Assembly (NCBI GenBank): GCA_019637555.1 | Contig: JAHBVK010000004.1 | Coordinates: 62,001 to 126,000 of the forward strand | Origin: Anaerolineae bacterium | GTDB lineage: Bacteria > Chloroflexota > Anaerolineae > Aggregatilineales > UBA2796 | DNA length: 64,000 nucleotides | Direction: 5' to 3' | Part shown: positions 17,824-26,570 of the stretch, piece by piece | Layout of the letters: the number at the start of each line of letters is the position of its first letter | Position numbering within the stretch: position 1 is the first letter of the stretch | Notes under the pieces: generated by a model | What the model saw: the letters and a program-made list of their open reading frames with translations, nothing else | Database searches by the model: none | What the model was told of the DNA's origin: nothing | Translations under genes and position numbers: made by a program

Positions 17824-18924
17824 ATGGCAGATATTAATCTACAAAAATTAGCGGAAGTTCTCGTTCATTATTCGTTGGAGATCAAGCCGGGAGAAAAATT
17901 ATGGGTGCGCGCATTGGGCGATCCCGGCTCGATGCTGCGCTCGTTCTATCAAGAAGCGGTCAAAGCAGGCGCACTAATCTTCCTGACGCATTATTCCGAC
18001 GACTTGCAGCAAGCAGTGATCCGTTACGGTACGGATGAACAGATCACCTTCATGCCGGATACAGAAATGCTCGCCATGGATTACTGCGATTTGATGCTGG
18101 CGCTGTATGCCGAGCAGAACACCAAGGCAAGCAACAGCCTCGACTCCGCGAAGTTAGCGCTGCTCGAATCAGCGCGCAAGGAGTGGATCGACCGCTTTTT
18201 GACGCGCTCTGCCAGCGGCGATCTGCGCTGGTGTCTGACGCTGCTGCCGACGCAAGCCTCCGCGCAAGATGCGGGCATGGCGCTGCAAGATTATGAGGAC
18301 TTTGTGTATGGTGCGATGCTGCTAAACACTCCTGATCCCGTCGCGGCGTGGCGGCAGGTTGATGTGCAGCAGCAGCGCATCGCTGATTACCTGATGAAGC
18401 ATGACGAGATTCACATCGTCGCGCCGGGGACGGATGTTACTTACCGTGTGGGTGGACGCATCTGGAAGAACGCCAGCGGCAAGGTCAATTTTCCCGATGG
18501 TGAGGTGTTCACAGGTCCGCTTGAGAATTCGGTCAATGGCTATGTCACCTTCAGCTATCCGGCGATCTGGCGTGGTAAAGAAGTGGAGGATGTACGCCTA
18601 GAGTTCAGCGAAGGTAAGTGCGTCAAAGCGACGGCAGCACGCGGCGAAGAATATCTCAACGCGATGCTGGATATGGATGAAGGCGCACGTTATGTCGGGG
18701 AAGTTGCATTCGGTTTGAATTACGGTATTCAGCAGTTCACCCGCAATCTGCTGTTCGATGAGAAGATCGGCGGCACGATGCACATGGCACTGGGCGCATC
18801 TTATCCTGAGACGGGCGGGCTGAATAAATCCGCGCTGCATTGGGATATTGTCTGCGATCTGCATGAGGGCATGGTGTACGCCGATGGTGAGGTGTGCTAC
18901 GAGAAGGGTAAGTTTGTGATCTGA
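17824..18924 (+). CDS. M29-family aminopeptidase (AmpS/thermophilic type)
   Basis: The 366-residue protein has the M29 C-terminal metal site. E227 lies in FPDGEVFTGP and E293 in GEVAFGLN, 66 residues apart as in AmpS, followed by H320 in TMHMALG, H339 in ALHWD and D341. The family releases N-terminal residues from peptides with two divalent metals. It is about 40 residues shorter than typical members, and the loss is in the N-terminal domain. AAGGAAG precedes the ATG. It is cytoplasmic. Confidence 0.9.
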   Translation: MADINLQKLAEVLVHYSLEIKPGEKLWVRALGDPGSMLRSFYQEAVKAGALIFLTHYSDDLQQAVIRYGTDEQITFMPDTEMLAMDYCDLMLALYAEQNTKASNSLDSAKLALLESARKEWIDRFLTRSASGDLRWCLTLLPTQASAQDAGMALQDYEDFVYGAMLLNTPDPVAAWRQVDVQQQRIADYLMKHDEIHIVAPGTDVTYRVGGRIWKNASGKVNFPDGEVFTGPLENSVNGYVTFSYPAIWRGKEVEDVRLEFSEGKCVKATAARGEEYLNAMLDMDEGARYVGEVAFGLNYGIQQFTRNLLFDEKIGGTMHMALGASYPETGGLNKSALHWDIVCDLHEGMVYADGEVCYEKGKFVI

Positions 18925-18942
18925 GGGTATGAAACAGCGAGG

Positions 18943-18977
18943 AAAGAAGAAGGGCAGGTTTGGAAACCTGCCCCTAC
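18943..18977. repeat. GGGCAGGTTT palindromic repeat, copy 2
   Basis: AAAGAAGAAGGGCAGGTTT followed by GGAAACCTGCCCCTAC, 18 nt after the aminopeptidase stop. The stem is perfect over GGGCAGGTTT/AAACCTGCCC. Confidence 0.8.
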
Positions 18978-19006
18978 GTGACGTGCGATTAGTGATTGTG
19001 ATATTG

Positions 19007-19033
19007 TAGTGGTGGGTTTATAAACCCGCCGAC
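19007..19033. repeat. GTAG-type palindrome between convergent genes
   Basis: GTAGTGGTGGGTTTATAAACCCGCCGAC has a stem GGYGGGTTTA/TAAACCCGCC. It has the GTAG start of the other dispersed palindromes but a different stem. It lies just beyond the stop of the minus-strand oxidoreductase gene and may act as a bidirectional terminator. Confidence 0.6.
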
Positions 19034-19037
19034 TGAG

Positions 19038-20336
19038 CTAGCGTACTTTCTCGCCGAAATGCTGACGCTGTTCCTCGCGCAGTTGGTCGATCAGGCGACC
19101 TGCTGGCAGTTCCACATCGTCGTAGGTCAAGACCTGATCTTTGGCTACGGGACGCTTAAGCGTGCAGCCTTCGGCTACACCAATCGGCAGCAGGCGTTCA
19201 GCGTCCACAACGGGCGTATTCTCGCACTGACCATAGGTATGATAGCCGCCTAGACCGTCAATTACTTCGCCCGCTTTCAAATCGATTTTTGCTGTCGTGA
19301 CTACATCGACCAGCGGACCGCCAAGCGGAGAGAGAACACGATCCTTGAACAGCGCCACTCTAGCCACTGAATTAGGGACTTCAAAGTGACACAGATGGTA
19401 CGGGGTGTAGAAGCTGTACAGCGGACCTTCCCCTAATTTATAGAGATTCAGGTAATGGCGCTGTTTGGGATCATCGTGTGCGGCAAGCACGTAAACACCG
19501 GGTCCCGGTTTTGAGCCGACTACATAATCGACAATACCGCCATTCGCCTTGAGCATATCAACATCATAGCGTTTGGTCAGTTCATCCACATGCCCATCGT
19601 GGTTATAGCCGAGCATTCCGCGCTTGACGACCTTCATGCCAGTGGCATTGGCAACGATGGCTTGCTCATAAGAGATTTTCGTGCCATCAGCAAAACTGGT
19701 CACCATGTAGGGGCTTTGTCCCCACTTCGCGGCAAATCCCGCCTGCGTGGTGGGATTGCGGTAGGGGTCTTGCAACCCTTTGATATTGCCACAGAGCAGC
19801 GGCGTCAGACCGATTCCTTTGACGAAGCGATAGAGATTCATCTCCACGCCCGGTTGATCGCCGTCGGAACCAGTCAGAATAACTCCCGCTTTATCCGCGT
19901 AGACTTTGAGGATCGGTCCTACTGTACCATCGAGTTCGGCATTCATCAGGATCATGTGTTTGCCGTGTTCAATGGCATGCATGGTCACATGGGCACCGAA
20001 TTCCACCGCGCCCGTGACTTCTAGCAGCACATCAATGTTGCCTGCTTCGCACAACAGCATAGCGTCTTCAGTGACGGCGTAGTGATTCTGGCTAATCGCT
20101 TGTTCCAGCGCTGCTTTAGTATCGACTACGCGCACATCCGTGACGCCAGTATAAGCGTAACAGTCACGTGCCTTGTCCACATTGCGGTTGGAGATAGCGA
20201 CCAGCTTCATGCCTACCGTTGAGTTAACGATCTGGTTGGCAATGCCGCGCGCCATGAAGCCAGCACCGATCATGCCGACACGAATCGGGTTATTGGCAGC
20301 GTGACGTTCTGCCAGAGCAGTATCGAGAATTAACAT
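19038..20336 (-). CDS. NAD(P)-dependent oxidoreductase with C-terminal SAF domain
   Basis: The 432-residue protein has an N-terminal Rossmann fold (RVGMIGAGFMARGIANQI, about residues 18-35) and ends in a SAF-type domain (LPIGVAEGCTLKRPVAKDQVLTYDDVELP). This is the layout of the COG4091 group of predicted homoserine dehydrogenase-like proteins. In sugar gene clusters such proteins accompany CDP-glucose 4,6-dehydratase, and a role in deoxy- or branched-sugar synthesis is likely here. The start codon overlaps the stop of the upstream epimerase gene by one base, so the two form an operon. The substrate is unknown. Confidence 0.82.
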   Translation of the reverse strand: MLILDTALAERHAANNPIRVGMIGAGFMARGIANQIVNSTVGMKLVAISNRNVDKARDCYAYTGVTDVRVVDTKAALEQAISQNHYAVTEDAMLLCEAGNIDVLLEVTGAVEFGAHVTMHAIEHGKHMILMNAELDGTVGPILKVYADKAGVILTGSDGDQPGVEMNLYRFVKGIGLTPLLCGNIKGLQDPYRNPTTQAGFAAKWGQSPYMVTSFADGTKISYEQAIVANATGMKVVKRGMLGYNHDGHVDELTKRYDVDMLKANGGIVDYVVGSKPGPGVYVLAAHDDPKQRHYLNLYKLGEGPLYSFYTPYHLCHFEVPNSVARVALFKDRVLSPLGGPLVDVVTTAKIDLKAGEVIDGLGGYHTYGQCENTPVVDAERLLPIGVAEGCTLKRPVAKDQVLTYDDVELPAGRLIDQLREEQRQHFGEKVR

Positions 20337-20881
20337 TAGTTAGTCCTCCCAGCGGTTTCAATCAGGGGCCAGTTAGCATCTTTGTCAGAAATAACGGTGA
20401 CTTCCACGGGCCACTTGATGTTAAAAGCGGGATCATTGTAGCGATAACCGCGCTCGGCACCCGGCGTGTAGAATTCGCCCACCATATACAGCACTTCAGC
20501 GCCATCCGTCAGCGCTAAATAACCATGAGCAAACATTTCTGGTACATATAAAGCTGTACGGTTAGCATCGTTCAACTCGATGCCGAAATGCTGCAAGTAG
20601 GTTGGTGAATCGGGGCGCATATCGACGATAACATCGTAAATACTGCCGTGAATGCAGCGCACCAGCTTCGTCTCTGCGGCTGGCGGAAGCTGCATGTGCA
20701 TACCACGCATCGTACCGGCTTTGTAGTTGAACGATGTGTTGGCTTGAGCGATCACCGGCTTTAAGCCATGGTCCTCGAATTCGTGCTGGCAAAAACTACG
20801 GGCAAAGAAGCCGCGAGGGTCTTCGCGACGTTCTAAATCGATGAAAAATGCGCCTTTTAACGGCGTCTCTGTGAAGATCAT
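20336..20881 (-). CDS. dTDP-4-dehydrorhamnose 3,5-epimerase-like protein
   Basis: The 181-residue cupin protein of the RfbC family has DPRGFFARSF, a candidate catalytic His62 in TMRGMHMQ (usually RGLHYQ), DVIVDMRPDSPTY, the YVPEMFAHGYLAL segment and a tyrosine at about 132. It epimerises a nucleotide-bound 4-keto-6-deoxyhexose. Given the neighbouring CDP-glucose 4,6-dehydratase the real substrate may be CDP-linked instead of dTDP-linked. It is co-transcribed with the SAF oxidoreductase and diverges from rfbG. Confidence 0.85.
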   Translation of the reverse strand: MIFTETPLKGAFFIDLERREDPRGFFARSFCQHEFEDHGLKPVIAQANTSFNYKAGTMRGMHMQLPPAAETKLVRCIHGSIYDVIVDMRPDSPTYLQHFGIELNDANRTALYVPEMFAHGYLALTDGAEVLYMVGEFYTPGAERGYRYNDPAFNIKWPVEVTVISDKDANWPLIETAGRTN

Positions 20882-21309
20882 AGGTCTCTACACTCCACCT
20901 TAGTTTGGTTTTAGTCTGCTTTGCGTTCACCAGAATCACTATACGAGACTCCACCTTACTGCGACCTTACTGCCTAAAATTTCGCAGTCAGCCAAGTTGG
21001 AGCCTTTTTCATTATTTGGTGGCAAAGCCGTACAGCCTATCCTAGCACGAACGACAGGAGATGCCCTGTCGCAAACTTGTCTCGGAAGGTGAAGTATTCT
21101 GTCGAAAAGAGAAAGTAGGTAAGTGGTTTGCAAGGTCTTTGAAGTGCGTAAAGTTATGTGGATGTGAGGCTTGGGCATTAGATTCAACTATACAATTCAA
21201 GCGATAGTCGTGGTGCTAGAGAAGGTATGCTTAGTGACCTGATGGTTCGAGTATAAGCGCTGCCGCTACACCAACGTTGACTCATTCATGCAAAGGAGCT
21301 TGTCGGCGG
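20882..21309. other. Divergent intergenic region of the sugar cluster
   Basis: These 428 nt hold no gene. They contain two tandem CCTTACTGC strings (about 20953-20976) that resemble the CCTTACA motifs before the sugar transferase at 14084-14141. There is also a small hairpin CGACAGG/CCTGTCG (21052-21071). Promoters for both divergent operons must lie here, but I cannot place them with confidence. Confidence 0.45.
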
Positions 21310-22413
21310 ATGTTCAAGAATGCATATCATGGAAAAAAGGTCCTCGTCACTGGTAACACAGGTTTTAAGGGTAGCTGGTTAACGGTGTGGCTACTGAATC
21401 TGGGAGCGCAGGTGTATGGACTATCCAATGGCGCACCTTCGGAACCTTCCATGTTTGAGGCACTCAAGCTGCGCGAGCACATCACCTACTTTGAATACGA
21501 TGTCAACAATCTCAAAGCTGTCGTAGACGTAGTAGCTAGTGTGCAACCAGATTTCATCTTTCATCTGGCGGCACAACCAATTGTGCGTACCTCCTACATT
21601 GATCCCGTGAACACACTGGCGACTAATATCATGGGCACAGCCCACGTATTAGAGGCGGTTCGGCTGTCCAATCACCCATGTACGCTGATCATGATTACCA
21701 GCGACAAAGCGTATGACAATGTGGAGTGGGTCTGGGGCTACCGTGAAACGGATCGGCTTGGCGGCAAAGACCCTTACAGCGCGTCTAAAGGTGGGGCTGA
21801 ACTTGTCATCAAGACCTACTATCATTCATATTTTAAGCTGCCAGAGTCTAAAGTTCGCCTCGTTTCCGTGCGTGCTGGCAACGTCGTCGGTGGTGGTGAC
21901 TGGGCAGCTAACCGTTTGATCCCTGACTGCTTCCGGCAGTGGGGAATTGGGGAGACTGTCGAAATTCGTGAACCGGAAGCAACCCGTCCATGGCAGCACG
22001 TCATGGAGGCACTGGGTGGCTATCTGCATTTGGGTCAGCAGCTTTCAGTACGTCCTGAGTTGAACGGCGAAGCCTACAACTTTGGACCAATGGGCGAGAA
22101 AAACTATACGGTACGCGACGTACTAGAAGAACTGCGACGCAATTGGAATTTCGAGGGTCAGGAAGCGCCAGTACGCTATGTAGAGAAGCTTGGCTTTCAC
22201 GAAGCTGGTTTGCTAAAACTCAACTGCGACAAAGCCATGTTTGATCTGAAATGGCACACAATATTGACGCTGGAAGAACTGGGCTGTCTGACGACCAATT
22301 GGTATTTCCAGTATTATCGTGACGCAAAAGCCGATATGTTCCAACTGACGCGTGATCAGCTTGAGGAATACGCGCAGTTAGCTGCCGAGCGGGGCTGTGC
22401 TTGGGTAAGCTGA
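21310..22413 (+). CDS. rfbG: CDP-glucose 4,6-dehydratase
   Basis: The 367-residue extended SDR protein converts CDP-glucose to CDP-4-keto-6-deoxyglucose. It has the NAD-binding VTGNTGFKGSWL (about residues 13-24), FHLAAQPIVR, ITSDKAYDN with VWGYRETDRLGG and the active-site YSASKGGAE, and VRAGNVVGGGDWA. These are diagnostic of RfbG and differ from RfbB. The ATG at 21310 has AAAGGAG at 21292-21297, and an in-frame TTG at 21277 is less likely. The usual partner rfbF (CTP:glucose-1-phosphate cytidylyltransferase) is not in the window. Confidence 0.93.
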   Translation: MFKNAYHGKKVLVTGNTGFKGSWLTVWLLNLGAQVYGLSNGAPSEPSMFEALKLREHITYFEYDVNNLKAVVDVVASVQPDFIFHLAAQPIVRTSYIDPVNTLATNIMGTAHVLEAVRLSNHPCTLIMITSDKAYDNVEWVWGYRETDRLGGKDPYSASKGGAELVIKTYYHSYFKLPESKVRLVSVRAGNVVGGGDWAANRLIPDCFRQWGIGETVEIREPEATRPWQHVMEALGGYLHLGQQLSVRPELNGEAYNFGPMGEKNYTVRDVLEELRRNWNFEGQEAPVRYVEKLGFHEAGLLKLNCDKAMFDLKWHTILTLEELGCLTTNWYFQYYRDAKADMFQLTRDQLEEYAQLAAERGCAWVS

Positions 22414-22461
22414 GTGCAGTACAAGCATTAAGCTCGGATGTTCGTTAACCTATTAGCCGTA

Positions 22462-22491
22462 AGGGCGCTGTCCACTCCAGTTCAGCGCCCT
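22462..22491 (+). terminator. Stem-loop after rfbG, possible terminator
   Basis: AGGGCGCTG (22462-22470) pairs with CAGCGCCCT (22483-22491) across 12 nt. It lacks a strong T-run (CATTAG follows), so it may be a weak terminator or an RNA-stabilising hairpin. Confidence 0.45.
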
Positions 22492-22668
22492 CATTAGAAA
22501 GTGTATGTGATATGCTTTCACCTCGCGCCCCTTAATAAGCTGTCACCCTTTGCACCTCATCCTCCTCAAACATTGCACCCACAGCAAACTGCACCTAGTG
22601 GCAGATAACAACATTCCTGTTTGGTAACCAGCAAATAACATAAATAACAAGCTTCGAGGTGATAAGCT

Positions 22669-23706
22669 ATGCGTGTACTCGTTACAGGGCATAAAGGCTA
22701 TATTGGCACTATACTCGTGCCTATGCTGCTCAATGAAGGCTATGAAGTGGTCGGCTTAGACGCTGATTATTATCGCAATTCGACATTCATCGGCAGCGTA
22801 CCTGAAGTCCCCGAAATCAAGAAAGATGCCCGTGATGTGGTGGCAGCCGATCTAGAGGGTGTTGATGCTGTTTTGCATCTAGCAGCACTGTCCAACGATC
22901 CCTTAGGCAACTTGAATCCCGATCTCACCTACGACATCAATCATCGCGCTTCCGTCAATATGGCGGCGCAAGCGAAGGCGGCGGGAGTCAAGCGCTATAT
23001 CTTCTCGTCGTCATGCAGCAATTATGGCGCGGCGGGCGAAAATGTGATGACCGAAGAGTCCGATCTGCATCCGGTGACGCCTTACGGCACATCCAAAGTG
23101 CTGACGGAACGGGATGTTAAGCCGTTGGCAAGCGATGATTTCAGTCCCGTATTTCTGCGTAATGCTACAGCGTATGGGGTTTCTCCACGTCACCGCTTCG
23201 ACTTGGTGCTGAATAATCTAGTCGCATGGGCGATGACCACCGGGCGCGTCTTTATCAAGAGCGATGGTTCGCCATGGCGTCCGATCATCCACATTGAGGA
23301 CATCTCACGCGCCTTCATTGCCGTGTTGAAAGCCCCGCAAGAAGCGATTCACAATCAGGTTTTCAACATCGGGCGCAACGAGGAGAATTATCAAATTCGG
23401 GATTTGGGAGATATTGTGCAAGAAACGGTGCCCGGTTCGGTGGTCGAATATGCTGCTGGCGCTGAACCTGACAAGCGTTCCTACCGCGTTAATTTCGACA
23501 AAGTATCGCAGATGCTTCCCGGTTTCCAGCCTGTTTGGACTGCACGTAAGGGCGCTCAAGAGTTGTTCGACGCCTATAAGCGCACTGAACTAGAAGTCAA
23601 CGATTTTGAGGGCACCAAGTTCAAGCGTATCGCTCAGATCCAGGACCTGATGAGCAGCGGACAGCTCGATAACAATTTGCGCTGGACACAGCCAATCAAG
23701 GCTTAG
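22669..23706 (+). CDS. NAD-dependent nucleotide-sugar epimerase/dehydratase (extended SDR)
   Basis: The 345-residue protein has [13 protein letters not shown] at the N-terminus (Rossmann GxxGxxG), the [13 protein letters not shown] segment, catalytic-type Ser-Ser and YGTSK (Tyr-x3-Lys, about residues 142-146), and RNATAYG and RPIIHIEDI of the sugar epimerase family. It probably acts on a nucleotide sugar made by RfbG or RfbC. The reaction could be 4-epimerisation or reduction. AGGTGAT lies 5 nt before the ATG. It follows rfbG on the same strand after a 255-nt spacer. Confidence 0.85.
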   Translation: MRVLVTGHKGYIGTILVPMLLNEGYEVVGLDADYYRNSTFIGSVPEVPEIKKDARDVVAADLEGVDAVLHLAALSNDPLGNLNPDLTYDINHRASVNMAAQAKAAGVKRYIFSSSCSNYGAAGENVMTEESDLHPVTPYGTSKVLTERDVKPLASDDFSPVFLRNATAYGVSPRHRFDLVLNNLVAWAMTTGRVFIKSDGSPWRPIIHIEDISRAFIAVLKAPQEAIHNQVFNIGRNEENYQIRDLGDIVQETVPGSVVEYAAGAEPDKRSYRVNFDKVSQMLPGFQPVWTARKGAQELFDAYKRTELEVNDFEGTKFKRIAQIQDLMSSGQLDNNLRWTQPIKA

Positions 23707-23854
23707 GCTGCTAGCCATTTTGCGCCATCACGCTACAGGTCATGTATCATAGAGGTATCTACAGGTGAAGGGGTGTACGTTGTTCACCTCCTCACCTGTT
23801 TGCGTGGCAAGCTATGAACACGCTATCAATCGTACTTACATTGGAGCACAAGTC

Positions 23855-25111
23855 ATGAGTCGTCCATTATCTACACACTACGATCTGGTAGTTATTGGCG
23901 CGGGTATCGTCGGGTTGGCGAGCGCCCGCGAGTTCCTGCATCGTTATCCTAAACTGCGCGTCTTGGTGGTCGAAAAAGAGCAGCAGATCGCTTCGCACCA
24001 GACCGGACACAACAGCGGCGTGATCCACACCGGCATCTATTACGCACCGGGATCGCTGAAGGCGCGCACCTGCGTGGAGGGACACCGCCGGATGATCGAA
24101 TACTGCGCGGAGAAAGGTATCCGCGTGGAGAAGTATGGCAAAGTGATCGTTGCCATTAACGAGAACGAACTGCCGCGACTGGATAATCTGTATCAGCGCG
24201 GTATCGCTAACGGCGTGCAGGGCTTGGAAATGATCGGCGCGGAACGCCTGAAGGAGATCGAGCCGCACGCTGCTGGCATCAAGGCAATCTGGTCACCGAC
24301 GACCAGTGTGGTCAATTACAAGGAGGTTGCCGCCGCTTATGCCGAGGACATCCGCGCGGCTGGCGGTGAGATCGTGGTGGAGTGCAAACTGACGGCGATC
24401 ACGCAGCGCGAGGACCAGATCACACTGGGGCTGTACGGTTCGTTCGCGCCGCACTGGGAAGGCGAGATCACAACCCACTATCTGATCACCTGCGGCGGCT
24501 TACACTCTGATCTGCTGGCGAACATGGCATCGCCCGAACGCGACATGCAGATCATCCCCTTTCGCGGCGACTACTACCTGCTGAAGCCAGAGAAGCGCAG
24601 TCTGGTCAACGGCATGATCTACCCCGTACCCGATCCGCGCTTCCCGTTTCTGGGCGTTCATTTCACGCGCTTGATCAGCGGCGAGGTGAAAGCAGGACCG
24701 AACGCGGTGCTCGCCTTCGCGCGGGAAGGCTATGGTCGCAAAGATGTTGATTTCAAGGAACTGCGGGAAATCCTGACCTCGACCAGCTTTATCCGTCTGG
24801 CAATGAAGTATTGGCGGATGGGCGCGTTGGAGATGTACCGCGATTACGTGAAGTCGGCTTATGTAAAGGCGCTGCAGCAGTATATGCCGGAAATCACCGG
24901 TGACGATCTGCTGCCGGGACCAAGTGGTGTGCGCGCTCAAGCCTTAGCCAAGAATGGCAAACTGGTAGATGACTTCCTGATCCGGCAAGGCAAGAACATG
25001 ATCCATGTGCAGAACGCGCCATCTCCTGCGGCTACGGCATCGCTGGTGATCGGGGAGCATATCGTTAACGAGGCACAGAAGAACTTCGCATTGGAGGCGG
25101 TAGCGGTGTAG
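23855..25111 (+). CDS. lhgO: L-2-hydroxyglutarate oxidase (FAD)
   Basis: The 418-residue flavoprotein has DLVVIGAGIVGLASARE for FAD binding near the N-terminus. It carries the family-specific HQTGHNSGVIHTGIYYAPGS segment (about 46-65), and FRGDYYLLKP and GPSGVRAQ towards the end. LhgO oxidises L-2-hydroxyglutarate to 2-oxoglutarate and feeds electrons to the quinone pool. The ATG at 23855 has TTGGAG upstream. An in-frame start at 23765 would add 30 residues without family features. Its stop is directly followed by GTTAGCCTCA, a repeat copy. Confidence 0.9.
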   Translation: MSRPLSTHYDLVVIGAGIVGLASAREFLHRYPKLRVLVVEKEQQIASHQTGHNSGVIHTGIYYAPGSLKARTCVEGHRRMIEYCAEKGIRVEKYGKVIVAINENELPRLDNLYQRGIANGVQGLEMIGAERLKEIEPHAAGIKAIWSPTTSVVNYKEVAAAYAEDIRAAGGEIVVECKLTAITQREDQITLGLYGSFAPHWEGEITTHYLITCGGLHSDLLANMASPERDMQIIPFRGDYYLLKPEKRSLVNGMIYPVPDPRFPFLGVHFTRLISGEVKAGPNAVLAFAREGYGRKDVDFKELREILTSTSFIRLAMKYWRMGALEMYRDYVKSAYVKALQQYMPEITGDDLLPGPSGVRAQALAKNGKLVDDFLIRQGKNMIHVQNAPSPAATASLVIGEHIVNEAQKNFALEAVAV

Positions 25112-25152
25112 GTTAGCCTCACTCCTGATCCACCTTGTGGAGAGGCGAGTCG
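25112..25152. repeat. TTAGCCTCA-type repeat, short copy 2
   Basis: GTTAGCCTCACTCCTGATCC is followed by a CCTTGTGGAGAGGCGAG arm. It begins one base after the lhgO stop codon. Confidence 0.6.
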
Positions 25153-25359
25153 TTTTCTTGTGGCTATCGATTCAAACCTTGCGATCAAGTAGGTTGCATG
25201 ATCTTTCTGCTCAGATTGCAGGCAAAGTATCAGGCAAAACAGGGGAATTGGTTTGCCTAATGTTTGTAACGCCTCGATTTTGGTTTGAGCGCCAAAAATG
25301 AACAGGTGAGAGTTCGCACCCTCACCTGTCCACCCCTCACTACTGTTGATCAGCGCAAG

Positions 25360-26439
25360 TTACATTGTAGGCATTAGCACTTTGTCGATGACGTGAATGA
25401 TGCCGTTGGATGCTGCGATGTCGGTCTGGACAACGGTAGCATCATTGACCATCACCTTGCCATCTGCCTGAGAGATCGTCAGCGCCTGACCGGGCAGTTC
25501 GGTAGCAACCTTAACTTCGCCGTTGGCGGTAGCAGCTACAACTGTCGCTGCCTTGAACTCGCCGGGGATGACGTGGTAAGCGAGGACGGCTGTCAGGGTT
25601 GCCTTATCCGCTAGCAGTTGTTCCGCCGTCAGATTCATGGCTGTAAGTGCAGCCTCGAACGCGGCATCAGTGGGCGCAAAGACGGTGTACGGTCCGCCCT
25701 TGCTCAGTTCAGTGAGGATCAGCGGATCGGCTGCCTGCACCGCTGCTAACAGGGTGGTGAACTCCTTGGCTTCCGCCCCTGCCGCTGCGACTACCGTCTC
25801 AGCAATGCTTACCGGAGCAGCCGCCATTGCATCAGGCGTGGCTTCCATCATGCCTGCCATGTCGCTGGCGATGGTCGCTGCATCAGCGGGAACTAACACG
25901 GAGTCGATCACATGGATCACACCGTTGGTCGCGGCGATGTCTGTCGCAGTCACGTTCGCCGTGCCGCCGCTGCTGGTGGTCAGAGTCACCTTGCCGTCCG
26001 CCACACCGATGACCAGTGCGTTCTTGGGCAAGCCAGCATCCGTTGTACCCACATCAGGTAGGCTCGTGCCCAGCGCCACACCGTTAGATGCTGCTACACC
26101 GGAAGCGGGCATTGCACCGGGGATGACGTGATAGGCAAGCACTACATCAAGCAGCGCCTTGTTTGCCAACAGATCAGCTGCCGTCGTGTTCAGCGCCTTG
26201 ATTAGAGCATCGAAAGCTGCATTGGTGGGCGCGAAAACGGTGAACTGCAGATCAGGGTTAGACAAAGCTGCTGCATAAGCGGGATCGGCTGCCGCTACCG
26301 CTGCCATCAAGGTGCTGAAATCGGCATTGCCTGCCGCGATCTCAGCGATGGTCTGTGTGGGGGCATCTTGCGCTTTGATCGGCGCTGCACCAACAAAGAC
26401 CAAGGATGCCAAGGCGAGAATGAGAACCAGTTTACGCAT
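25360..26439 (-). CDS. Secreted protein with two fasciclin (FAS1) domains
   Basis: The 359-residue protein has a signal peptide (LVLILALASLVFVGAAPIKA). Two FAS1 domains follow (about 32-187 and 212-357), each with the TVFAPT(N/D)AAF box, VLAYHVIPG and the closing NG(V/I)IHVID segment. FAS1 domains mediate adhesion to cells or matrix. The domains are separated by a Met/Ala-rich linker, and there is no membrane anchor at the C-terminus. GGAGGAG lies just before the ATG. It is probably monocistronic. Confidence 0.92.
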   Translation of the reverse strand: MRKLVLILALASLVFVGAAPIKAQDAPTQTIAEIAAGNADFSTLMAAVAAADPAYAAALSNPDLQFTVFAPTNAAFDALIKALNTTAADLLANKALLDVVLAYHVIPGAMPASGVAASNGVALGTSLPDVGTTDAGLPKNALVIGVADGKVTLTTSSGGTANVTATDIAATNGVIHVIDSVLVPADAATIASDMAGMMEATPDAMAAAPVSIAETVVAAAGAEAKEFTTLLAAVQAADPLILTELSKGGPYTVFAPTDAAFEAALTAMNLTAEQLLADKATLTAVLAYHVIPGEFKAATVVAATANGEVKVATELPGQALTISQADGKVMVNDATVVQTDIAASNGIIHVIDKVLMPTM

Positions 26440-26492
26440 TTGTCTCCTCCAAAGTACTGCTCGAAATTACTTACATGGTAATAGTTAAGGGA

Positions 26493-26526
26493 AAACCCTG
26501 AGAATGACAACTGATTCTCAGGGTTT
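26493..26526 (-). terminator. Terminator of the FtsX-type permease gene
   Basis: AAACCCTGAGAAT (26493-26505) and ATTCTCAGGGTTT (26514-26526) form a perfect 13-bp stem with an 8-nt loop. Read leftwards the stem ends in GGGTTTTCCC, so it fits the minus-strand permease gene that ends at 26571. Confidence 0.75.
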
Positions 26527-26570
26527 GTTCATACTTTGTTTAGACTTTGCTAAACTTCGGCTCTAGGCGC

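Noticed and set aside
20940..21070. GGCAAAGCC-like string suggesting a c-di-GMP riboswitch
   Set aside because: Only the short string at about 21021 fits. The paired partner motif and the receptor helix are missing.
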